Shown: piece by piece, positions 50,046 to 62,559 of the stretch
Layout of the letters: each line of letters begins with the position of its first letter
Numbering within the stretch: position 1 is the stretch's first letter
Source of the DNA: Aphidius gifuensis
Taxonomy: Eukaryota > Arthropoda > Insecta > Hymenoptera > Braconidae
Direction of reading: 5' to 3'
DNA length: 64,000 nucleotides
NCBI RefSeq assembly: GCF_014905175.1
Contig: NC_057790.1
Span: 4,650,001 to 4,714,000, forward strand
Program-made: the position numbers and the translations under genes
The notes under the pieces: model-generated
Told to the model about the DNA's origin: nothing
Database searches by the model: none
Seen by the model: the letters and a program-made list of their open reading frames with translations, nothing else

Positions 50046-52880
50046 GGTAGTTGTTATACATATAAATTCTTGCATACCATGTTTATGTATATATATGCAT
50101 ATAAACATACACACATACAAACTTAATTTTGGCCCTCATCTTTCTTCGTGTGTATAAAACATTTTCGTATTCACCAAACCATCCATAACATTATTGTGTT
50201 TAATTATGAACGGGTCGTGAGCGTGCGGCCTCCAAAAAATAAATAAATTAAATAAATTAAAGATGAAATAAAAAAAAAAACCATATATATATAAATAAAA
50301 TGAATTTAAAATTAAGAATGAAAAATAAAGAAGCAAAATGAAAAGTGACGTTTAAAGAAAGGAAAAAAAAAAAAATCTTTATTTTATATAAGTATTTATT
50401 TATTTTTTTAGTGTGAAAAATAATTTTTTTTTTTATTTTTTTTTTCTTTAAAATCAGTCTTGTGGAATATATAGAGAATTATTAACTTGGACAATATGCC
50501 AGATGATAAAAGTGTGCGGTCTTTGATTATTATCAGTTACCAGTAGCTTTTTTTATTTATTTTTTTTTGTTATATCCATTGACGTTGTATCAGTGTATAT
50601 ATATATGTTCGAACATGTTGCGATAGAGTCACTTTGCGATATACAAGTAGTCGTCAATCGGCCCCTGGAGATACGCCCAACATTGAACATCGTTTGTTCA
50701 CCACCACCAACGATGACGACGACGACACATCATCATTTATATATATATTTATTTATTTATTTGTATTTGTTGATATATAAATAAAATACATAGATGGATC
50801 TTATTGCAGTAAGCCCAGAGACTGTTGATCTTGACGGTATAGATTCCCAAAGGTGCATGGTCTTATTTCTATCGTAAGAAATTGAGATCGTCTTACATTG
50901 CATGGGGATCGCGGCGATAGAATTTTATTCTCTATCTTACTTATATATTTTATTTTTTTTTATTCATTTATTTTATTTTTTTCTCGGTGTACTTTGTGTG
51001 TCCACTGGGTGCCTCCACTGGGATCGTGTCTCGCTCACGTCACAACACGGTGTTATTTACCCGTCATGTCAAATTAACTTGACACAGGTATATACACCAG
51101 CATTTCTTGATCGTCAAATTATTTATCTATATATAAAATAAACATAAACTCTATATCAAATGAAAAATTAAAAAATATATACCTACTTCAAGTATTCGTT
51201 AAAGAAATTTTTAAGTCAAAAAGTTTTTAAGATTGGTAATCGAATCATTGAGATACTGATCTTGACGATGCTTGATTTCTTGTGGTATATCCCGATTGAA
51301 TAACTTAAGCCATTGGAATTCAGTTCACGAACGCATCGAAAAGTTTTTAATTAATTAACGAAGGCGAAAACGTTTGGCAAGCCAATGTACTGTATATAAT
51401 ATATATACATGTAGAAGAGAAAGAGATAGAAAAAGAGAAAGACTTTCAATATCTTGTTTTTTTTTATTTTAACAAAAATTTTTTATTGGTTGACTCTGCT
51501 TTAAACTGGCAAGTTGTTTATATATATGTGTACACTGTCTAAGCCTCTACAAGGGAATGGAAAATTTTTTGAAAGGGTCTCTCTTGTGACAGCTGAATAT
51601 GGCTAATGGTTAAATTCATCTTCACTAATGTATCATCATCATTGAAATTGTTAATTACTTAATTTCGTTGTACAATGTCTCGTACATAAAGTCATTCGCC
51701 CTATAATTCTTCAATACATACATAAATAAATAAATTATTCAAGTCTTTTTGAATCGCAACAATTAGTCAAAATTTACACGTGCATTTTTGAAATATATAT
51801 ATATTTGAGGGATGAAAAAATAGACCAACAGACAAACGTAACAAAAAACAATAATGATAATAATATGATAAGTCAGCTTGGGGTCTTTGGTCGGTTCGGT
51901 CGATGGCCGATCCCATCAAAAGAAAAAAATCGCGGGCATAATTAGCGAATGATTGATCGATGTGTGTCTCCAGTGAAATGTGCATGCATGGTGGACGCGT
52001 TCTTCTCGTCGCGGATGCTCAAGGCATTGCCAAGTATTCTTTATCCTCTTTTATTTTGCTTTAATTTAGTACTCCCTTTTTTTGCTTTTATGTATATACA
52101 TGCTGCATATTTTTAAAATGTACTTGAACTGTAATTTTTTTTTTTCTTTCTTCTCATTTCATTCCATCTCTCTTTTTAAGCATTATACATATAACTGTTT
52201 TTTTTTTTTTTATTTATTTGTTGGCTTTATACATTTCATTCTTTCTTTATTTTAATTTTTTACCTCTCTTGTGTTGAACATGTCGCGAACTCTGTCTCGT
52301 AAATTATTCATCTAATCCCGATACGATAATGGACGTAGACAAGATACAACAAGCAAGCATATAATCTCAATATGTGACATCGTGTATATTTGGCCTTCAA
52401 AAAAATACTGCGTGATCAACCGCGTGTATATATATGCGCGTGTGCCCGCGTGATTTCAACTAACGTAAATATGTATATATTGTATATATACGACAAGGTA
52501 TCCTTGAGTAATAAAATTCCAAGAGAGATTCAGTTGAAAATATTCATTAAAAAAATAAAAATACTTGGTGATACACGTAAGGTAAAAATATAAATAAATA
52601 AAAATAAGAATTCTTATTAGAATAAATGTCGATAAATATGAGGATTATCAGACAAGCCTGGACCGTAAAATCCACGGATCTTTAGATATCTTCTCTACCT
52701 CTTGCTCTTTTTGAAAGTTCTTCAACATGGGTCAGGTTGTTGTATCGTTTTATGACTCTGGTTATTTCTTTTATATTATTTTATATATATTTTTTTTCTC
52801 TATCTTTTTAATATTTTTCTTAGAAATTTTTGCGTCTGGATAGGTAGCCTCATTGGCATCAAATAAGCATCATAGATTCG
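50046..52880. other. AT-rich non-coding DNA
   Basis: A GC-richer patch at 50605-50725 carries a frame from ATG 50605 that includes a Pro/Thr/His-rich part generated by CCA, ACG and CAT repeats; I do not call it. Another patch, around 51890-52020, is open on the minus strand without splice support. GTATCCTTG at 52499, preceded by CAAG, resembles a U12-type donor, but no exon frame supports it. Confidence 0.5.
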
Positions 52881-52885
52881 TCTTT

Positions 52886-52920
52886 ACTCACCTGAAACAT
52901 AAAAGTTTAAAAAAAATTTG
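52886..52920 (-). promoter_or_regulatory. Recursive splicing ratchet point 2
   Basis: Minus strand: an eight-T run, then CTTTTATGTTTCAG|GTGAGT, with the junction between 52892 and 52891. The acceptor and donor are fused with no exon, and the TTTATGTTTCAG|GTRAGT core is the same as at 18486/18487. All three frames stop within a few codons after the junction, so this cannot be an ordinary coding exon start. It implies active splicing of a very long minus-strand intron running through here. Confidence 0.6.
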
Positions 52921-55900
52921 TCATTAAAATGCTAAATATTATTTTTTACTGATTGGTTAACACGAGACAAATCAACATTAAACGACACACAAATAACATC
53001 ATATACACTTAAAAGCTCAACTTTTTAAGATAATTTAAATAGATTTTAATTATCATATATTTACATATTTATATAAATAGTATATATTAATGTAATCATC
53101 ATTTTTATATAATATAATATAATTTTTTAATAATATTTTTCTTTTAAATTATGTATTAATGTCCTGAGAAATATTTTAACGATTGAGGGCGTACAATGAA
53201 TTCAGTGTTTTTCTACCTACGTTTTATCCCGCCTTTTTGCGGTTATTTACTTGTGCATCGTCACATTTTCTCTACCCATTTGTCATTCGTTGGTCTTTAT
53301 CAATTAGTATCATCACCATTATCATAATCATCATTAAAAAAACATTTAAGTAAATTATTTTATTTTATAATGGGTTTTTTTTTTTCGGTTGTCTACCTAT
53401 CAACAAATAATATATACAAAAACATTTATGAATAAAAAAGTTAAAATATTATCAATATATATATTCATTCAGGGCAAGTGGTGAAGGAAAGTTGATTATA
53501 CATGTATATATATTTAAGTTTGTGTGTGCCAACTGTGATATTTTTCTATAGACTGCACCTCAGGTGGTCTTAGACAAGAGGTATCACGGTGTCGGTTACG
53601 TCGAACGTGCGCTCGCAATAAATTGAAATACGTCGGTACGGGTGTCACGGTAACTTGGCTTCGTGATAGTATATACCATACAGACAAAGTTAGCGGGACA
53701 AGGAATTATATTTATTGATACTATGAAACGAGGTAAAAAGAAAGACGTATATATATATATATTTATTTATATATTTATATATAGGTATTTTCTATAAAGA
53801 TATATACTATTCGAAACAGGATTCCCCAAGTATAAGATGCCTTTTCTTTTACTTTTTCTTCTTCTTCGTCTTCTGATGTCTCATGATCTTTTTGTATAGT
53901 GTATTTACTTGAAAAAATTGAATCGAAGGAAATAGAGATTTCTCCAATGCCACAATGTGACAATGTACTAAATTTATATACTGAAAAATCGTGAATCGTA
54001 TTGTAAAGTTTTTAATAAATTTTATATTATTTATATATTTTTGTTCAACAAGCTTATGTATAACCTCTCAAAGCTTTGTTTGTTTTTGTTTTTTTTTTTA
54101 CTTTTTAATTGGCTCAATTTTAAAACTCAATGTTATTTTTTTAAGATGAAAAGTTTGCCTCTTGAGATGTTGCTGATCATGTCTCTATATAGACATGTAG
54201 GTGTTGAATGAAAAAAAAAAAAAAAAAAATTAGGGCATTTTAGCAACCCTTTTCTGCGTGATGTATAACATCATCGCATAGTGGTGAAGAAGACACAACT
54301 CGGTCTTTCCTTGTGCTTAACTGTAGACTCTTTTACCATACTACATGTACGCACATATATATAAGCCCGTATAAATGTATCGTATATGTAAGACGATGGC
54401 ACTTGATAGAGCATCGCACTGTGAGCTGAATTCATATATGAAATCTCCCTCATCCTTTTGGTAATACGAGCAAGATGTCAGGCTTTTGTAGGACAAGTGT
54501 GACTTACAGTACAAGATTTTGCTCAACTTTGAATATTTATATTGTTGAAATTTTTTTTATTACAACCGTGTCATATGCATGATAATACTCGAAAATCCTT
54601 TAAATTTAATACTTTTTATATTGCTCGAAAAAAAATATAACTTTTATATATTCACAAAATATATTTTTTTTTTTTTTGGACAATAAAGTTTATTTGGACA
54701 ATATTGTTTATTTGAAAATATAAAAAATAAACTTGACAAAAAGTTTTATTTTATTTTGAATAAATAAAAAGAAAAAAAATCATAACAAAAAGTAATGAAA
54801 AATTGAAGATATAAATTTATGTAAAAACGTTTGAAAGAGCAAAAAAAATATGCGTTGACGATGCATCAAAAAAAAAAAAGAAGAAAAAAAATATATATAA
54901 ACTACTCTGTAGGGCAGTGCACCCTGCATTGATCCAACCGCGTGTTACATGCGTACACACCAACCCTTCTTTTAAATTTTTTTTTTTTTTTTTTTTTTTA
55001 TTTCCTTTCTTCTTCGTCTTCACAACCCCTCTTTTCTCTTACGGCCTACTATTCTTTATTCGCGATTTTACCCCATATATTTTCTCGTACGTAGACCCCT
55101 CGTTTTTTTGCATATTATACTTACATTTCATATACGTGCAAGTAGGCAGTGCAGGTGTAGCGATTCAACTCGTAGAAAAAGCAAAAAAAAAAATTAAAAA
55201 AAAAAAAAAAAGAGTTGGTGAAAAAGAAAAGTAGGATTTCCTCAGTTTACACGCAAATGCAGGGAATGACTCTGATTTTTTTTTTATTTCTATTTTGTCA
55301 AAGGCAAAATAAAAAAAAAAAAAAGAAATATATACACATATGATAATCATGTATGTTTCAGTTCATATTTTGTAGAAGAATGCGATATGAAAAAAAAAAA
55401 AAAAAAGAAAAGAAAACCCTTTCAGTCATAGTGTTTTTATGTTTAGTTTTTTTTTTTTTCTTTATTCTTTTCACACATATATTCATGAAAATTATTAAAA
55501 GCAGAAAAATCCTTTCTCATGTACTATGTGTACTTTTCTTCATGTTTTAAAAGATTTTTTTTTTCTAGCATTTATGCTGTACTCAAATGCGTACGCAAGC
55601 ATTTTATAATTCCACTTGAAAATGCTGCTGATGATGTTGATGATAATATATGGATGGTGGGCTAGTTGTTGGAAAATGCAGGTTTGTTTGTTATTTTATA
55701 TTTTGAAAAATATATTTATAAACATTGACGTGATAATTTGACTTAGCATTGCTTAGAACAACAAAAAAATAGATAAATCAAATATGTTTTTAGTTGGTCT
55801 TGCTGAAGAGTTGAGTAGTGAACCAAGGAGGGAAACGAAGTGCACCAAATGTGTGAAGCATCCAAAAGAGGGCGGATGTCGTCAGTGCGAATATATGCCT

Positions 55901-56748
55901 GAAGGGGCCGTACAAAAAAATATGAAGAAAAAAAAAGGGAGGAACTCATTAAAATAAATAAACGATGTCATGCATAATAGTTGAAAAATACTCTTATATA
56001 CGCAAATCCATGTTGTGTATATTATTGTCGATGGTTTGTCAAAAGTGCGTTAAATTACCGGTTGGAATTGCCATGTCAATGTACTCTTGCTTTGAAAACC
56101 AAAGAAGAAAAAAAAAATACATAATTAAATTCGAAATTTACATGAGAAGCAGATAATTTTGAAAAATATAAACTTGGAAAAAAAAAAGGTAAAATTTATT
56201 TTCTGACAATTAAAATTTAGCAAGTAATTTTACGAGTCTTGAAAAAATGTTAACATAACATTTAATATTTATTAATTTTTTTTTTCTCAATAAGATGCAG
56301 CAGATCTTGTAGTTCATTGTCTACGATATATGCAAGGGGTTTTTCGCAAGCACGAGATTGAGAGTATTGTGATGTTGACTTGTGGCTAAAGTCTTATTGC
56401 TTGATTCCAAATTTTTTTAAACTATTATAATTGTGAAAAGTATTCTAAATATATTGACTGTTGGCAAAGGATCAAGGCGTCATGAGACAAGAGGTATGTT
56501 TATTTTTTTAAATTAATTTTTATATGTAGTTTTGGTTTGTATGCTCTGCATGTACTGAGTATAGATAAGCCAAGAGAGAATATAAAGAGCTGATAATTAG
56601 AGCGTGGCTGAATGATACACGCCCACACTCGAAACTATAGAAACTATATATATAAAATGTAATAAGTGATAGCGGAGATGAGACCCGCGGGGCACAAGAG
56701 ATAGTAAAAAAAAATGAAAAAGAAAGAGAGAAAGCACGATTAATCTGG

Positions 56749-56749
56749 A

Positions 56750-56769
<20 letters not shown>
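56749..56769. repeat. (TA)n microsatellite
   Basis: About ten TA units. Confidence 0.9.
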
Positions 56770-56780
<11 letters not shown>

Positions 56781-57508
56781 GTGTGTCATGAATACCACGC
56801 ACTCACGGTAGCCATGTGGTCTTGCGTACATATACCTTGCCCGGTGGTCCCATTGCATTTAGAATACGGCGCACGAGTGGACCCATGGCCACTCGATACC
56901 ACAGACGTACATCACGATAACGAGCCCTCAAAATATATTCGTTGAATTACCAAACGAATTTTGTCCATCACATCCGCATTTTATTTTTATTTTTTTTATA
57001 TTTATTTTTTCAACAAAATAACTTGGTCGTTATCTAAAAATTTCATTTTATCGTTAACCGATGTATTTATTTATTTATATATTTTTTATTTTCGAATTTA
57101 TTTTTTTTTTTCACAATTATTAAAAGCCAATTTTTTATTTATTTATTCAAAAAAAAAAAGAAGAGAATTGTTGAAAAAGTTTTCATAAAAGTAAATTAAT
57201 TAAAATATTTTATAAAAATAAAAAAAAAATTTTTTTAAATGGGAAAAAAACCTATCAAGTAGTAAAAATGTTGTGTCTGACCACATAGAGATTATCTACT
57301 TTTACAGAGTATATATTCTCATGCGTCTTTTGTTTCGTCGTTATTAAATGACATAAAAAATAATTAAATAAATAAATAAATATAATGATGATTAACATGA
57401 GTTTAAAAGGAAAAAAAAAAGTAAGTGAGGATTAAAATTCGAAACGACTCTAATTATCAGAGTACAGATAATTTAAGCACGCGCCTAATTATCTCGTTGT
57501 ATATACAG

Positions 57509-57546
57509 CGCCTATATGTGTAGGCTTGTATTATACGCCTATATGT
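57509..57546. repeat. Direct repeat of CGCCTATATGT with a small hairpin
   Basis: CGCCTATATGT occurs at 57509-57519 and again at 57536-57546. The first copy also begins a GCCTA...TAGGC inverted repeat with a six-base loop. Confidence 0.75.
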
Positions 57547-58587
57547 CACACAAATAAAAGTTAAACAAGTGAGAACTTTTGCAAATTAGTTTGGTTTACT
57601 AAGTCTCACATATATTTATTATTAATATACAGTATGTTTATACCCACTTGAATTATACATAAAATTATTCGAGACGGTATTATATTTTTTGAATCATATA
57701 TATTTATATGTACATATATATATGAGTCGCGCAGCGCATTCGCACGTAATTACGCGCAATTTCACGCGATTGAACGCTGGAAGCGACCCAGAGTTTGTAC
57801 ATATATATGCTATATAGCTTACATGTTTGTACGCCCATACCTCGAGCAAAAAATAATAATAAATTTTAAAAATAAAGAAAATAAATAAATAAATAAAAAT
57901 AAGGCAAATCAAAGGTTCTGTGCCGACTCTCTTTACTTTCATATATAGTACACAACTTTGTTTCTTCGTTTCAATATTTGAAAATTTACTGTAACCAAAT
58001 ATTTTTTTTATATTTATTTATTATTTATTATTTTACATTACTCTTTTTTCGTTTTTTTTTTTTTTTTTTTCATTTTTGCACTACTGTTTTTTTTCATAAT
58101 CTTTCATGTGCAAGAAGAAAATAATCGAGTTTTTTTCTTTAAATTTTTTCTTTAAACATGAATAATGGAATATCATATTTCTATTGAAAATGTTTTTCTC
58201 AAAGATTCTTCTTGAGTGAGTAGTAGTAGAAGTAGTATACTCGTGTTTCGTCAGACAGGATGAAAATCATTCGAGCTTTAATATATAGAATATTTTTTTG
58301 GCCATCCATTGTGTGTTGTACGTTTATATTATGTCGTTAAAAGTAATGTTATGAATTTTTTTATGGTTTAAATTTATATAAAAAAAAATAATAAATAAAT
58401 AATAAGTATATAATACATCTCAATTATCCAAGTGATTGAATAATAAGAAATGATTTTTTATTTCTTTGTTTTTTGTCATTTGAAAATTATATTTTCTCAC
58501 CAACATGATATTTTTTTTTTTAAATATCAAGGTGGTACATATTTAAAATTGCTAACGGCGTTTGTATTTTATCTGCCCACGTGCCTT

Positions 58588-58726
58588 ATTTTAATGGATC
58601 CAAAAGAAGGATAATGTTCTCACCATTTTGTGATTTTGATCTTGAAGTGCCATCGGCAGCTTTTAATGTCTCGTAGATTTTCTTCACGGCAGAATGATCA
58701 TCATTCAACGGCCATACAATACACAT
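58588..58726 (-). CDS. Candidate coding exon, minus strand (exon part 58624-58726)
   Basis: Minus strand ATG at 58726 opens 46 codons to a TAA at 58588. Residues 8 to 34 (NDDHSAVKKIYETLKAADGT and on to SRSKSQN) have the balanced, charged composition of real protein, with a Lys/Glu amphipathic stretch, in a patch richer in G+C than the flanks. A donor-like AATG|GTGAGA splits the frame after residue 34, leaving one base (G). Read through instead, the frame gives GENIILLLDPLK, then stop, then 21 more open codons in the same register. No acceptor is visible upstream (a TGA lies 18 bases before the ATG), so it would be a first exon. The start context (TATATG) is poor. Not recognised; a decayed transposon fragment is an alternative. 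Confidence 0.35.
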
Positions 58727-61700
58727 ATATAAAAATAAATATCTTCAGCAATAGATTTTCATGGTAGATTATATATAAGTAGTTAACTTGTTGACCAAGA
58801 CATTGATGAATAATTAACAATCATTAATTTTCCTAATGGATAGTATGACTTTGGATATTCGTTTTCACCGCCCTCATTTGTCTAGACATCAACTTGCATG
58901 CCTTAAGGCTTTAGCTAGTCTTCAGGAGCTCCTCTGTCTTGAAATATGACATGAGTCAGTGTAAATTTTCATTGCTGTTAAATGAATACAAAAGAACAAA
59001 AGATATTTTTATATTTTATTTTAAATAGAAGCCAAATAAAGAGAGGAAAAAAAAATAAATATATGAGTGTTGTATAAAAAAAAAAATAATAATAAAAAAA
59101 AAGTCATTAGAGACTGAAAAGTGCTGATAAGTCATTAGTATAGCTGTCAAAAATGACGCAATCTTCGTTTTCATGTGCATCCAAGCAAAAACAGTATGGT
59201 ATTATTGTGTACATGTATATCCACACATACACAAATACATGAGGATAAAAAAAAAAAAAGTTATCGATATATGTACAAGCAACCTAGGCCATTATTTACG
59301 TGCGTGTTAACTTACATCACTGTGGCGACCCTCTTGAAGGGTGGCGTGTCTTGTTAGCGACACCCCTGGTGTTTGATGAGAGTCCTCTTCTTTTCTTTCA
59401 TAGCATCAACCCTCATATACATATATGTACTCATTGCCGACTGCTGTATTCAGTTCAGTCAACGTCGATACACAACCCTTTTTTTTTTTTCATTTTTTTA
59501 TTCTTTTTTCCTCTTCGTATCCTTACTTACTTTTCTAGTACATCAGGGAGAGTACATATTCCCGTTGATGGCGCGTAAACTCAAGAATGTATGTGTGTAA
59601 AGGTGGGTGCGTCACCTCGTTATAGCAAACGAAACGAGTGTGACAAGCCGGCTAAGCATTGAGCCAGCCACCTACCGTTGTATTTAAAAGTGTGCGGTAG
59701 GTTAGTTAAGGAAGCAAGAAAAGCTGTGCAAAAAAGATCAAGGCTAGTGTTAGGAAGAATTACATATATAGTAATAGGTATAAATATATATATAATCCAC
59801 CTATGTCTACCACCTACTTTAGGTGGCTTGATATCACACCCTTTTATACATGCACATATATTGAATCCATTTACTTGCAAGTATGCAGCAATAGCAACAA
59901 CAGCAACATCAGCAGCACCACATGGTTATTTCTCATTTTGGCATATGCGTATATGGCCGTGGGATATAAATAATGGTCAAGAAAATGACAGTGAAAGAGC
60001 AAAATATATATTATACTATATCTGTTTGATACAATTGTCACACAGGCTATATGATTCTCTTGCGTAAAAGTCACTGTGTGGCTTCTGGTTTATTATGTCG
60101 TTGTTTTTCTTCTTTTTTTTTAAATTTATTTATTTATTTTTTATTTTTTTTTTTCGAGCTCTCTCGTCTCTCTGTGGTTTTGTTATATATTTATTTATTT
60201 ATATATACGTGTATTTGTGTGTGTCGCAATAAGACAAGACGCTTTCACGTATCGAGAAAGCGTGATTTACGGAGCATGATATTGGACACTGAACCCGCGA
60301 GTATATGGGATATATATTGCTATATATCTATGAAAATAAATAAATAAAAATAAAATGAAAAGAATAAAAAAAAAAAAAAGAGATAGCCAGGTTTAGGTAA
60401 ATTTAACCCACGCATTTGCAGCTATATTTGTTATAATCCTTGAAATAACTCTTTGGATATACAATATTATATATTATGATTTAAAATATTTTTATATACA
60501 TATGTATAATATGGATGATAATAAAATAATAATATTCTATTAATATATTATTTTTGTTTTAAGACGTAATTTTATTATCATTTATATATTATTGAAAATG
60601 AGTTTTTCACCGCAACAAGTAGTTATAGTAAGGCTTATCTGCTGTTAAATTCATTTTATTTTTGTTTTTTAAATATATTATTTATTTATTGTTAAACATT
60701 AATATTAATAAAGCCTGGGGTTTTGCTTTTGACTAGATGCTCTTGATGCTGAGACCAGACTCAGTATAAACACGCAGGTATTTTCAAATGTAAGGGATAA
60801 AATAATAAAATGAATAAAACGTATCAGAGAAGATAGAAGTGTATATATAAAATTGAGAAGAGAATAAAGAGAATGATGCCCGCAGAATATATTTTTCTGT
60901 TGCATTGCTGCGTGCTTGTACATTCCCCTCATCTACCATTCAACATCCTCACTCACTATATACACCTCATCCTATTATATCCATCCACCTACCCGTCTGT
61001 CCGTCTTTGTGTTTTCTACCAACAACCAGCAACCAACGTGTGCTCATCGCTCTCTTTCATTTTCTCTATCTCATTTACTCTTTCTTTACATTTTTTTTCT
61101 TGCAATGATCTCTCGACCAAGCCGCGCATAGTTTGGTATTTTTTTTTAATTTTTTTAATATTTATTTCTTTTCTTCTTTTATCGCACGAGAAACTGACCG
61201 CTGGAAACCAGTCCGTTGGGCTCTTGCTTTCATATGTATTATATGTATATATAAACATATATAGTTGTATGTATACATTCGACCTCGAATCTCGACAGCA
61301 TATATATTTTAGCTATTCTCTTCATGCCAATTTTTTTTTTTTTTTTTAACTCTTGTATGTGGTTACATAGACCAACGTTATTCAAACTTTTTACAATCAC
61401 TGTTTTTAGAACAAATAAAAAAAGAACATTTATTTTTATTATTATTTTAAATTGCAACATTTAAATTTAGCGACACTTTGAAATATATTAAAATATTTAT
61501 AGACATATTATATTCATGTGCATACAGATCGTTAGTTTTACCCTCAAGTGTAGAGTAAATCATTTTACATTGACGTATTTATCCACCCACGCAAATACCT
61601 GAAATTTAAAGACACCTGTCTGACTATTAACATCGATAAAATGTTTAAATAAAAATCAAATTAATGATAAAGCAATTCAATCTCTTAATTTTATAATTAT

Positions 61701-62367
61701 AATATTTTGTCACTAAAAGTTTTGCTGGTTTTTATAAATTTTTTATAATATTTTTTCATCTATTTTTTTATGTCTTGAAGCATGAAACTTTTTGTCAATT
61801 TAAATCACGTTATAGTATGATAATAAATTTATCATTTAACGACATATTCAGTGTGCGTGTATTTAAACCAAGACTCAGGCTATTTCAAAACATTTCTGCC
61901 AGACTCTATCGTTAACTGTTTTGTTGCACCTGAGTTTAAATACATATACAGTTTAAATACGAACATAAACTCAAAGTACTTGAGTAGAAAATATTGTAAA
62001 GTGATGTTCTTGATATACTTGAATCTAAATGAAGATAAAATAAATAAATATATAAATAAATGAAAAGAAAAAAATGAATAAAATAAAGTATTAACAAAAA
62101 CAAAAAAAAAACATTTTAAAAAGAGTCGTCCTCAAGTGTATCATCTTCAATATCTTAAAGATTCAATTTGTCCCTTGGATCAGTTTTTTGTTAAGAACCC
62201 AAGGGGATCACGACTCGCTCTCTTTCGTTTCGCTTTGCTTTTTTTCATTTTTATTTTCCTTCTGTTTCCCCTTCCAGCATCTTTTACTTAAAAAAAAAAA
62301 ATCCCCATCAACAATTTCTTTGCAAAAGTAAAGTAATATACAACAAGTATAATACTTTCTTTTGCAG
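58727..62367. other. AT-rich DNA with GC-richer and pyrimidine-rich patches
   Basis: 59280-59700 is GC-richer and open on both strands. It contains a 7-bp-arm hairpin, CCACCTA-CTT-TAGGTGG, near 59800-59825. 60880-61130 is a C/T-rich stretch open in three plus-strand frames at once (the longest is 158 codons), so I treat it as compositional. 62150-62290 is GC-richer with a pyrimidine tract ending CCCCTTCCAG. No gene is supportable. Confidence 0.45.
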
Positions 62368-62511
62368 ATGTACTTTTAACATTTATAACCAAGTAAAATG
62401 GGCATAGACGTGTCGTTAAACTTGGCGACTTTGCGAACAGTATCATTGCCCTGGAGAATTACTCTTGGCGCACCTCTATTCATGCAAGAAGTTACGATCA
62501 ACCAGATACGG
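62368..62511 (+). CDS. Candidate first coding exon (ATG at 62398)
   Basis: Acceptor TACTTTCTTTTGCAG ends at 62367. After 30 non-coding bases an ATG in a good context (AGTAAAATGG) opens a frame of balanced composition (MGIDVSLNLATLRTVSLPWR and on). It stays open 38 codons to a donor-like CGG|GTATTT at 62512, and 53 codons to a TAA at 62557 if unspliced. Local G+C is well above the flanks. The minus strand is also partly open here (62522-62707 and beyond), so strand is not certain. If plus, the remaining exons lie beyond the window. The peptide is not recognised. Confidence 0.35.
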
Positions 62512-62559
62512 GTATTTGCCCTCAATGGTGCGACGCAAATATATTGTTGGTCTCGTTAA

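Larger units (their letters stand above)
52921..58587. other. Intron-like AT-rich DNA
   Basis: Includes (TA)n at 53748-53761 and 56749-56769. An acceptor-preceded open stretch on the plus strand at about 53555-53720 is GC-richer and has no stop for over 50 codons, but lacks a convincing donor. A plus-strand stretch at 56306-56390 (DLVVHCLRYMQGVFRKHE and on, ending TAA) follows a T-rich tract. Both are too weak to call as exons. A direct-plus-inverted repeat lies at 57509-57546. Confidence 0.45.

Noticed and set aside
52495..52510. U12-type donor-like CAAG|GTATCCTTG
   Set aside because: No matching branch-point or acceptor pair and no exon frame; a single nine-base match is expected by chance.
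53555..53720. GC-richer open stretch after TTTTTCTATAG (+)
   Set aside because: No convincing donor, and the phase cannot be tied to any neighbour.
59678..60067. 129-codon plus-strand frame with a TM-like middle
   Set aside because: It starts without a supported ATG context and the opposite strand is open over the same bases; the middle is TA-repeat-derived Ile/Tyr.
60873..61349. Longest open frame in the window (158 codons, +)
   Set aside because: The region is C/T-rich and open in three plus frames together; the peptide is Ser/Phe/Leu-rich low complexity with no splice or promoter support.
61595..61625. Minus-strand AAATTTCAG|GTATTT as a further ratchet point
   Set aside because: The donor half GTATTT is far from consensus.
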